From the NCBI GenBank assembly GCA_012961845.1, contig DTYO01000309.1:1-5809 (forward strand): a DNA stretch of 5,809 nucleotides, read 5' to 3'. This DNA comes from Thermodesulfobacteriaceae bacterium (GTDB taxonomy: Bacteria > Desulfobacterota > Dissulfuribacteria > Dissulfuribacterales > UBA3076). Numbering within the stretch: position 1 is the stretch's first letter; each line of letters opens with the position of its first letter. The position numbers and the translations under genes were made by a program. Below the pieces are notes generated by a model, which saw only the letters and a program-made list of their open reading frames with translations, was not told the origin of the DNA and did no database searches. This document shows positions 1 to 5,642 of this stretch, one piece after another.

Positions 1-123
1 AAAACCAGAAGCTTTATTGTCAGCCCTATAAATGATACCATTACCTGAAGCATAAATCGGCGTGCCAGTAGGTGCTGTAAAATCCATCCCTTTATGCATT
101 TTTGAAGATAGTTTTATGAAGCT
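1..123 (-). pseudogene. M23-family metallopeptidase fragment, truncated
   Basis: Read on the minus strand, 123 to 1 gives an open frame containing MHKGMDFTAPTGTPIYASGN followed by GIIYRADNKASGF, and it continues off the left edge. This is the hallmark start of the LytM/M23 peptidoglycan endopeptidase domain. The H-x-x-x-D of MHKGMD supplies the first two zinc ligands, followed by the APxGTPIYA turn; the second HxH motif would lie outside the window. A TAA at 126-124 interrupts the frame about ten codons before the ligand His. The upstream GxR-type segment that normally precedes it is missing, and further stops lie upstream. ATG codons at 102-100 and 90-88 have no clear ribosome binding site. 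I read it as a decayed or recombined remnant rather than a working gene. In intact relatives the product is a periplasmic or exported cell-wall hydrolase. The family call is firm for so short a piece; the pseudogene status is inferred because the rest is out of view. Confidence 0.6.
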
Positions 124-746
124 TTAAAGCTCTTCTTTTTGAACAAAACTTTTTATTGCAACTAATTACATTTATGCCTCTGAATACCATCTATTGGAAT
201 CACCACAATATCTTCAGAACAATTTGTTAGCGTCTTCTTCAATGAAGTTACATCCATTCATGAACTGCCCAGATTACATCCGGATTATTCGCTTCAAAAA
301 TCAAACAAAGGTGTAACGAATTCAACGAAAAAGTGTCCGTTATCTGAAGCCCTAAGGAATTTGCGATTTCACCGGATCCGCTGCATTGTCAGGGGATTGG
401 AGTTACAAAGTATGGCTGTGCCCTCTAGTCCTTATATCTTAGCCAAACTCACAAACCGAATCATACGGGATAAACACAAAATTTCATATATGTGCCTGCA
501 GTTATTTTTGTGGATGTCTTGACCTTCCATGAAGCCCCCCATTTCCGGACGGACATTAAAAGGCCATGAAATTTCTTTCCCGGCCAGGAACTATTTTTCC
601 TGTTTTTAATGTCACTGACTGTTTTCTGTCCTGGAGCCGGCCAATAGTCGCAAGATCCGGTAATTGGCATGGTATCAATTTTGCGGAATCAATTCTAAAC
701 ATTAATTATTTGAAATCCAAACTGAGGTCGGGAGGGAAAAGCAGCC
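124..746. other. AT-rich gene-poor stretch, broken minus-strand frames
   Basis: I find no convincing gene in these 623 bases on either strand. The left half is visibly richer in A and T than the genes to the right. The minus strand has short open stretches that are soon stopped. One runs from 388 to 248 (46 codons without an ATG) and ends in FEANNPDVIWAVHEWM before TAA. An overlapping frame reads ASDNGHFFVEFVTPLFDF before TGA. A third, starting at an ATG near 258, reads MDVTSLKKTLTNCSEDIVVI and stops at about 163. These resemble a degraded coding or mobile-element segment, but I cannot name a parent. The open frames between 461 and 775 on both strands lack ribosome binding sites and recognisable motifs. 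A 10-bp palindrome GCTTTAAAGC lies at 121-130. Confidence 0.5.
681..709 (+). promoter_or_regulatory. weak candidate promoter for the DUF3135 gene
   Basis: TTGCGG at 681-686 and AATTAT at 704-709 are separated by 17 bases, which is a sigma-70 style arrangement with a 4/6 match in each box. It lies about 40 bases upstream of the start codon at 747, in a locally AT-rich stretch. In AT-rich DNA such matches arise easily, so this is only a candidate. Confidence 0.25.
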
Positions 747-1118
747 ATGAAAAAAACAGTTTCCAAGAATTTTAATTTCGATGAATGGATGGAACTTGCC
801 AAATCCGATCCTGACGAGTTTGAACGAAGACGCAGCGAAGAAATAGAGAGTTTCATTGAGAGCACTCCTGAAAGACACAAGAAACGCCTGCGGGGACTGC
901 AGTGGCGCATAGACATGGAAAGAAAGAAATGCAGGACTCCTCTGGCTTCATGTATCCGCCTCAACGAAATGCTTACGGAAATGGTTTATTCTGAAAACGG
1001 TTTACTGGAAAATCTGAAAAAGTTGAAAAAGATCCGTTCCAGTGCCCGGCAGGAAAATCACCGTTTGCGGCCTGCTGAAATAGTGCCCCTGAAGCACCCT
1101 GGAAAAATGTCATTTTGA
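747..1118 (+). CDS. DUF3135 family protein, function unknown
   Basis: The 123-residue product is small, highly charged and probably helical, with no signal peptide or membrane segment, so it is likely cytoplasmic. It matches what I know of the DUF3135 family: an N-terminal F-D-E-W-M-x-L-A motif (residues 11-18), a D-P-D-E-F-E-R-R-R segment (21-29), and the core RLRGLQWRID (47-56). A basic stretch with two cysteines (C62, C69) follows. The C-terminal third (about 85-123) is Lys/Arg-rich and less conserved in appearance. The start at ATG 747 has GGAGG at 731-735, 11 bases upstream. It stands alone in its direction, converging on the SlyD-like gene. No biochemical role is established for the family as far as I know, and nothing here adds one. 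The family call comes from motif recall and was not searched. Confidence 0.8.
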   Translation: MKKTVSKNFNFDEWMELAKSDPDEFERRRSEEIESFIESTPERHKKRLRGLQWRIDMERKKCRTPLASCIRLNEMLTEMVYSENGLLENLKKLKKIRSSARQENHRLRPAEIVPLKHPGKMSF

Positions 1119-1143
1119 CCGAAAACATGTTGCAAACCAGAAA

Positions 1144-1191
1144 CAGGGGCGCCTCTAAAAATCACGAATTTTGTTCCGGAACAGGGCGCGC
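1144..1191 (+). repeat. dispersed 48-bp repeat, copy 1
   Basis: This 48-bp segment matches 2048-2095 in the same orientation with five substitutions and no gaps. Both copies hold the 12-bp perfect palindrome TGTTCCGGAACA (here 1172-1183) followed by GGCGCGC (1185-1191). Weaker similarity continues past the right end (CATCC at 1199-1203), and GAAAACAT (1121-1128) also precedes copy 2, at a different spacing. It lies 26 bases after the DUF3135 stop codon. It could be a repetitive extragenic element or a remnant of a small mobile element. No protein is encoded here. Confidence 0.75.
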
Positions 1192-1263
1192 GAAAAAACA
1201 TCCGCATTGCGCATGATGCTGCATTTATTAGCAGTTTCAGGCATTGAAACCAGGAATTACCGG

Positions 1264-1316
1264 AAAAAACCGTTCCAAAATGACCGGAATTACCTATCGG
1301 ACGGAACGTTTTTTTT
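1264..1316. terminator. possible bidirectional terminator between convergent genes
   Basis: CGTTCC at 1271-1276 is complementary to GGAACG at 1303-1308. The right arm is followed by eight T (1309-1316), and the left arm is preceded by six A (1264-1269) with one C between. A short CCG/CGG pair (1284-1286 with 1298-1300) can extend the fold inside the 26-base loop. Read on either strand the hairpin ends in a U-tract, which suits its place between the DUF3135 gene and the SlyD-like gene. The stem is short and the loop large, so strength is uncertain. Confidence 0.5.
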
Positions 1317-1332
1317 ATATTTCAGACAGACA

Positions 1333-1854
1333 CTAACAGCTGCATCCACCTCCACAACTGCTTCCACATGACGAAGAATCTTGGGTGCCGCACCCACACC
1401 CGCCGAGGCTGGCCATTTCCTCCACACTGGGTTCCCTGACCTCTGTCACCGTAAGATCGAAGTGGAGGCGCTCTCCTGCCAGCGGGTGATTGAAATCCGC
1501 TATTACCACGTCGTCTTTTACCGTCTTGATCTTGAACTTGACGGTTCCGTGAGGCGTGCTGGCTTCGAACCCAATGCCTTCCTTCAGTTCGGCATCAGCG
1601 GGAAAGTTTTCTCTTGGAATCTCTCTGAATAGCTCATCCTTGAGTTCACCATATCCATCCACGGGTTCCACTGTAATTTTAGCACTCTGGCCTTTTTCCA
1701 TGTCTTTAAGACCTTTTTCAAGCCCCGGGATCACCTGTCCTGAACCATAAATAAACCCCAGCGGTTTGCCGGGGTCTGAACTGTCCAGTTTATCCCCTGA
1801 GTCGCTGAAAAGCATGTATTCAATAGCTACGTACATGGAATCCTTGATCTTCAT
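1333..1854 (-). CDS. slyD: SlyD-like FKBP-type peptidyl-prolyl isomerase with Cys-rich tail
   Basis: The 173-residue product is a cytoplasmic peptidyl-prolyl cis-trans isomerase and folding chaperone of the SlyD type. The FKBP half-domain runs from about residue 1 to 68, with GFIYGSGQVIPGLEKGL (33-49) and VEPVDGYGE (62-70). The insert-in-flap chaperone domain spans roughly 70-122. The FKBP fold closes with DFNHPLAGERLHFDLTV (120-136), a diagnostic NHPLAG motif. The C-terminus (151-173) is a Gly/Ser/Cys tail with six cysteines (C153, C155, C163, C167, C171, C173), comparable to the metal-binding tail of E. coli SlyD but without histidines. The start at ATG 1854-1852 is supported by AAGGAG (1870-1865 on the minus strand), 10 bases upstream. 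No signal peptide is present. The gene is monocistronic, divergent from the ATPase operon and convergent with the DUF3135 gene. In relatives SlyD binds Ni and supports nickel-enzyme maturation; whether that applies here is inference. Confidence 0.93.
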   Translation of the reverse strand: MKIKDSMYVAIEYMLFSDSGDKLDSSDPGKPLGFIYGSGQVIPGLEKGLKDMEKGQSAKITVEPVDGYGELKDELFREIPRENFPADAELKEGIGFEASTPHGTVKFKIKTVKDDVVIADFNHPLAGERLHFDLTVTEVREPSVEEMASLGGCGCGTQDSSSCGSSCGGGCSC

Positions 1855-1907
1855 AAAAATTATTCTCCTTAAAAAATATCTGTTCCTCTATTAGAAAATG
1901 CTCACTG

Positions 1908-1936
1908 AGGATAAGTATAACTATTTAAAAAGTCAA
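1908..1936 (-). promoter_or_regulatory. candidate sigma-70 promoter for the SlyD-like gene
   Basis: On the minus strand TTGACT (1936-1931) and TATCCT (1913-1908) are separated by exactly 17 bases of AT-rich spacer. The -35 box matches the consensus in 5 of 6 positions and the -10 box in 4 of 6. It lies about 54 bases upstream of the SlyD start, leaving a leader of about 45-50 bases that contains AAGGAG. Confidence 0.55.
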
Positions 1937-2047
1937 GCAGTTAAAAAGAACAGTTTCCACAGCGATTTCATGTAGGAATCATCCCGGTTCAGTTGTCCCT
2001 CGTAAAAAATGTAATTATTGTTCAAGAAATCCTGCAGAAAACATTGT

Positions 2048-2095
2048 CAGGGGCACCTCTGAAAATCAGGAATCTTGTTCCGGAACAAGGCGCGC
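2048..2095 (+). repeat. dispersed 48-bp repeat, copy 2
   Basis: This segment pairs with 1144-1191 (43 of 48 bases identical, same orientation). In this copy the central palindrome is longer and perfect over 14 bases, TTGTTCCGGAACAA (2075-2088), followed by GGCGCGC (2089-2095). It lies in the leader of the ATPase gene, ending about 116 bases before the chosen start codon. It could form a small hairpin in the transcript or act as a protein-binding site, or it may simply be a scattered repeat. Confidence 0.75.
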
Positions 2096-2195
2096 AGGAA
2101 AATCATCCACAGACCTGCTTGGTGATGTTTCGAGGATTGATTTTTTGCGTGCGATACGATTATGGAGCAAAAGAACATTTTTTGAAGATGCCGTC

Positions 2196-2201
2196 AGGAG
2201 G
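2196..2201 (+). promoter_or_regulatory. Shine-Dalgarno site that decides the ATPase start
   Basis: AGGAGG is a perfect anti-16S match, placed 10 bases before ATG 2212 and 13 before ATG 2215. It supports starting the CbbQ/NorQ-like protein here rather than at TTG 1993, which has no such site. Confidence 0.8.
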
Positions 2202-2211
2202 AATTCCGCAT

Positions 2212-3021
2212 ATGATGGAATCCATAGATCTGGATAGATACATTATTACCGATGAACCCTATTATCTTCCTCATGGGGACGAAATACAACTGGCGGAAAC
2301 CGCCTATTACAACTGCATCCCGCTACTCTTGAAAGGACCTACAGGTTGCGGCAAGACCAGATTCATGGAATACATGGCATGGAAGCTGGCCAGGCCCATT
2401 ATAACGGTCTCATGTCATGACGATCTTTCCACCAGTGATCTTGTGGGACGTTATCTTATCCGCTCAGGGGAAACCATCTGGATGGACGGTCCCCTTGCAT
2501 TGGCAGTCAAGGCTGGCGGAATATGCTATCTTGACGAGATAGTTGAGGCCAGAAAAGACACTACAGTGGTAATTCACCCGCTTGCAGACGACCGGCGCAC
2601 ACTTCCCATGGAAAAAAAAGGTGAAATCCTCAAGGCACCCAGAGAGTTCATGCTGGTCACCTCATACAACCCAGGATACCAGAGCGTAATAAAAGACCTG
2701 AAGCCCAGTACACGCCAGAGATTCCTGGCACTGGAATTCAATTATCCGTCACTTGACCTGGAAACAGAAATAGTGACTCATGAGGCTGGCATCCCGAGCT
2801 CCCAGGCCCTCAGCCTGGTAAAACTTGGCCGCATGAGCCGCAAACTAAGGGACCAGGGTCTGCAGGAAGGTGCCAGTACACGCCTGCTCATCCATGCCGG
2901 TAAACTGATCCGGGCCGGTATCGATCCGTCCAGTGCATGCGAAACGGCTGTATGCCAGCCCCTTGCCGATGATCATGAACTTCTGGCAGGACTCAGGGAA
3001 ATGGTCCAGGCCGTTTTCTAA
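2212..3021 (+). CDS. CbbQ/NirQ/NorQ/GvpN-family AAA+ ATPase (MoxR class)
   Basis: The 269-residue product is a cytoplasmic AAA+ ATPase of the MoxR class, and its size is normal for the CbbQ/NorQ family. Visible motifs in order: Walker A GPTGCGKT (42-49); LVGRY (77-81) and WMDGPLALAVKAGG (90-103); Walker B ICYLDEI (104-110; D108, E109); HPLADDRR (122-129); sensor 1 SYNPGY (151-156; N153); LKPSTRQRF (163-171) with candidate arginine fingers R168 and R170; and STRLL (222-226), placing R224 as the likely sensor 2 arginine. The start at ATG 2212 (or the adjacent ATG 2215) follows AGGAGG. A longer reading from TTG 1993 would add 73 motif-free residues over a repeat. The VWA partner gene begins 3 bases after the stop, so the two are surely co-transcribed. 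In relatives the ATPase forms hexamers that, with the partner, activate Rubisco (CbbQ) or nitric oxide reductase (NorQ). Neither client is visible, so the substrate is unknown. Confidence 0.92.
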   Translation: MMESIDLDRYIITDEPYYLPHGDEIQLAETAYYNCIPLLLKGPTGCGKTRFMEYMAWKLARPIITVSCHDDLSTSDLVGRYLIRSGETIWMDGPLALAVKAGGICYLDEIVEARKDTTVVIHPLADDRRTLPMEKKGEILKAPREFMLVTSYNPGYQSVIKDLKPSTRQRFLALEFNYPSLDLETEIVTHEAGIPSSQALSLVKLGRMSRKLRDQGLQEGASTRLLIHAGKLIRAGIDPSSACETAVCQPLADDHELLAGLREMVQAVF

Positions 3022-3024
3022 ATC

Positions 3025-5436
3025 ATGATGGAAGATGATCTCCAGCGTCAGGCTTCTCAGGACAAGGCTGTCAGTACAGCCGGAATTGCTGCTGACTCCA
3101 GACATGAAGAAGCACTGAAAAACGCCCTCCTGGAAATATTCTTTACCGAATCCATCGGCGATTGTCATGTTGACACTGCAGTCGAAATACTGCTCAGGCT
3201 GCCCGGGAAATATATAGCTCCTGTCCTGTCCCAGGTGAGATTGATTTCAGGCACTGTATCAGACATGCTCGCCTTCAGTTTTATTGAAAATGCAGCCGTT
3301 GCCCTTGATCTGCTGACAGTCGAACAGATGGGGGAATGGGTCCGCGGTGCTATATCCATTTATGAAGCAAAAGGCCTTCATCCAGCATGCGAATATTTTT
3401 CGAATGCGTCACTTACATCTGCAAAATATGCGGGAGACAACAAGGCCACCTCCCTTGAAGATGTTGCAGCCGATATGCGCCTGCTGGCGGCAGGCATCAC
3501 CGGCAGACACATTTCCTTTAAGACAGGAAGGCAGATCTATACGGATACCGCTTCCATATATGCTCCAGGCATAATCTCCACTATGCCAGATTCTGACACA
3601 AACAGTTTGCTCTACAAGATGCTGATAGTACACAAATGTGCCCAGATCAGATACCGGTCTTTCTACATGTCTGTTGACAGACTTGCGGAGGCGCTTCCTT
3701 CTTCCGTGTTCAGCCTGACAGCCGGGAAAAATCACTCATCGCTGACCGGCTTTGAGCTTTTCTGCCGAGCGGTGTTCGGAGATGCCGTCTCCCCTGCCCT
3801 GTTCGCCCTGGTAGACACACCACGCATAGAGGCCCTGCTCAGGAAAGATTATCCAGGACTTGCAGCTCAATTATCACGTTTGAAAAATATATTGTATAAT
3901 ATTCTTCATAAAATACCGGAAGTTTCTGAAAACCCGGTCATTACGCTGGCCAAGTGGATATTGTCTGATTATGAAGCTGATCTTCCGTCCAGTCTATGTC
4001 CGGATCTTTCCAGACACCTGTACAGATTGAGAACTCCAGCGTCAACCTCCATAGACAGCGCCCTTGCCTGCACTGTCTTTGCGCCTGCATACACAGGTCG
4101 GGAGACACTTGCCATGACCGACAGGCTTCTTCCCTACATAGGCACTGTTGTGCCGCGAGAAGTGGGAAAGGTCATGCTGGAAAGGAGACGGGAGGTAGAA
4201 AACAGGTTCATTGAGATCCTTTCCGTTCTGCTCATGGATCCAGGCGGTCAGGACGGAAAAACGACAGACGAAATACGAGAAGAAAAGATCCCATGTCCCA
4301 TGGATGGCAATGAGGCTGCTACCGTCATTTTCCCGCCATCCTACGTGCGAAAACAGGCATGTGATGATGAGCAAGAATGCGGCACCGTCATGTTCCTGAA
4401 TGGGAAAGAGATAGAAATGCCTGATGAATTCAGCGAGATTCTTTCGGAAATACAACTCGATCTCGGCGGAATACCATCTTCCTATGTGTCCAGTGCTGTA
4501 AAACTCGCAACAGGGCTATGGTGTGATGCAGATCAGGGTGACACCAGGCAGGAAACCCCTGTGCTGGGTACTTTTGTTTATGATGAATGGGACTTCAGGA
4601 GGAATGGCTACAGATACGACTGGTGTACTGTTAAGGAGATGGATTCACCTGAAATAAGAGGCAGTTTCATTTCTCATACCCTGACTGAATACCATGGACA
4701 GGTACATACCATAAGGCGTCAGTTTGAGATGCTTCGCAATGAACACCATTTTCTCAAGAGACAGAAGGAAGGCGATGAAATCGATATAGATGCCCTGGTG
4801 GAAGCCCATTCAGACTTCAAGGCAACGGGCAATCCGTCGGAACAGCTCTTTATCCGGCAGAAAAAAGACAAAAGGAATATAGCCGTATCTTTTCTTGTAG
4901 ATATGAGTGCCTCAACCGAAGGTTGGGTCAACAGGGCCATCAAGGAGTCTCTGGTTCTTCTCTGTGAAGCCTTGAATGTACTGGGTGACAGGTTTTCAAT
5001 ATACGGTTTCACCGGCATGAGACGGACCGGCTGCCAGTTTTTCAGAATCAAGGACTTCCATGAACATTATAATGAAGACATACAGGCCCGTATTACCGGC
5101 ATCAGTGCCAGGGATTATACCAGGATGGGGCCTGCTGTAAGACATGCCACCAGTCTTTTTCTGGACATGGAAGCAAGACTCAGAATCATGATCGTACTGA
5201 GCGACGGCAAGCCTGAAGACTATGACGAATACAAAGGACAATATGCGGTAGAAGATACCAGAAAAGCAATTATCGAGTCCAGGATAAAGGGAGTTAAGCC
5301 GTTCTGTATCACAATAGACCGGCAGGCTAAAGACTATCTCCCTCACATGTTCGGTGAATCCGGTTACATACTGGTCAGTGACGTCGCCGTGCTTCACAGG
5401 AGGCTGCCTGAAATCTACAGGCTTCTTACCACCTGA
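3025..5436 (+). CDS. CbbO/NorD-family von Willebrand factor A domain protein
   Basis: This 803-residue protein is the partner of the preceding ATPase. The first ~500 residues are mostly helical in appearance with no motif I recognise. A variable acidic linker with several cysteines lies around 405-513. The family signature YDEWDFRRNGYRYDWC is at 519-534, and the acidic DEIDID segment starts at 584. The VWA domain occupies about 620-803 with a complete metal-ion-dependent adhesion site: DMSAS (626-630), T699 in DYTRMG, and D727 in LSDGKPED. There is no signal peptide or membrane helix, so it should be cytoplasmic. From memory, NorD proteins are nearer 600 residues, so this length is closer to CbbO. 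In CbbQ-CbbO the VWA site binds an acidic residue of the client and recruits the ATPase ring. The start is ATG 3025 (ATG 3028 is an alternative). The upstream Shine-Dalgarno is poor, suggesting translational coupling across the 3-base gap. No terminator is obvious after the stop. The client is unknown. Confidence 0.92.
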   Translation: MMEDDLQRQASQDKAVSTAGIAADSRHEEALKNALLEIFFTESIGDCHVDTAVEILLRLPGKYIAPVLSQVRLISGTVSDMLAFSFIENAAVALDLLTVEQMGEWVRGAISIYEAKGLHPACEYFSNASLTSAKYAGDNKATSLEDVAADMRLLAAGITGRHISFKTGRQIYTDTASIYAPGIISTMPDSDTNSLLYKMLIVHKCAQIRYRSFYMSVDRLAEALPSSVFSLTAGKNHSSLTGFELFCRAVFGDAVSPALFALVDTPRIEALLRKDYPGLAAQLSRLKNILYNILHKIPEVSENPVITLAKWILSDYEADLPSSLCPDLSRHLYRLRTPASTSIDSALACTVFAPAYTGRETLAMTDRLLPYIGTVVPREVGKVMLERRREVENRFIEILSVLLMDPGGQDGKTTDEIREEKIPCPMDGNEAATVIFPPSYVRKQACDDEQECGTVMFLNGKEIEMPDEFSEILSEIQLDLGGIPSSYVSSAVKLATGLWCDADQGDTRQETPVLGTFVYDEWDFRRNGYRYDWCTVKEMDSPEIRGSFISHTLTEYHGQVHTIRRQFEMLRNEHHFLKRQKEGDEIDIDALVEAHSDFKATGNPSEQLFIRQKKDKRNIAVSFLVDMSASTEGWVNRAIKESLVLLCEALNVLGDRFSIYGFTGMRRTGCQFFRIKDFHEHYNEDIQARITGISARDYTRMGPAVRHATSLFLDMEARLRIMIVLSDGKPEDYDEYKGQYAVEDTRKAIIESRIKGVKPFCITIDRQAKDYLPHMFGESGYILVSDVAVLHRRLPEIYRLLTT

Positions 5437-5495
5437 TCTTCGGCCTCTTAATCTGGGTTGAAATGATGCCTGATCACCTCTTGCAAAGAATTTCA

Positions 5496-5537
5496 TTGTT
5501 ATGTTACTGCAGTATGCCATATTATAGTCAGTATAAT
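5496..5537 (+). promoter_or_regulatory. weak candidate promoter and palindrome upstream of the protease gene
   Basis: TTGTTA (5496-5501) and TATTAT (5520-5525) are 18 bases apart, and a perfect TATAAT lies at 5532-5537 without a good -35 box. ATTATA (5521-5526) and TATAAT (5532-5537) form an inverted repeat around a 5-base spacer, which could be an operator overlapping the promoter. The gap of 206 bases after the VWA gene suggests that the protease gene has its own promoter. No single motif is strong. Confidence 0.3.
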
Positions 5538-5642
5538 CTGAATCTGATCACGACATGGACTGAAGTACGTGTCAGACGATGATCCCAACTCCCTGAGCTG
5601 GACAATAATCCTCATTTCTTAACAGAAACCGGGTAAAACATC

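Larger units (their letters stand above)
1855..2211. other. divergent intergenic region between SlyD-like gene and ATPase operon
   Basis: These 357 bases hold the SlyD promoter and ribosome binding site on the minus strand, repeat copy 2 (2048-2095), and the ATPase gene's ribosome binding site at the right end. The plus frame from TTG at 1993 is open into the ATPase gene. Its first 73 codons show no family motif, include the repeat, and have no ribosome binding site at the TTG, so I treat this part as untranslated leader. I see no convincing plus-strand promoter and no clear FNR/Dnr-type site (TTGAT-N4-ATCAA). Confidence 0.6.

Noticed and set aside
121..130. Palindrome GCTTTAAAGC
   Set aside because: It is a single short palindrome in AT-rich DNA, with no partner or repeat to suggest a function.
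384..395. Shared 12-mer CATTGTCAGGGG with 2042-2053, at the left edge of repeat copy 2
   Set aside because: Similarity stops at once on both sides and the palindromic core is absent, so I treat it as chance rather than a third copy.
461..775. Open frames of 69 codons on both strands before the DUF3135 gene
   Set aside because: They have no ribosome binding site or family motif, and their composition is arbitrary. The plus frame also runs into the DUF3135 start.
1171..1371. Plus-strand frame of 66 codons after the DUF3135 gene
   Set aside because: It starts inside repeat copy 1, crosses the hairpin, ends inside the SlyD-like gene on the other strand, and has no ribosome binding site.
3165..4455. 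Minus- and plus-strand frames of 60-140 codons inside the VWA gene
   Set aside because: They are shadows of the 803-residue frame, which carries the family motifs throughout its C-terminal part.
4996..5520. Minus-strand frame of 174 codons overlapping the VWA domain
   Set aside because: It lies opposite the conserved VWA motifs, shows no motif of its own, and has no supporting start context.
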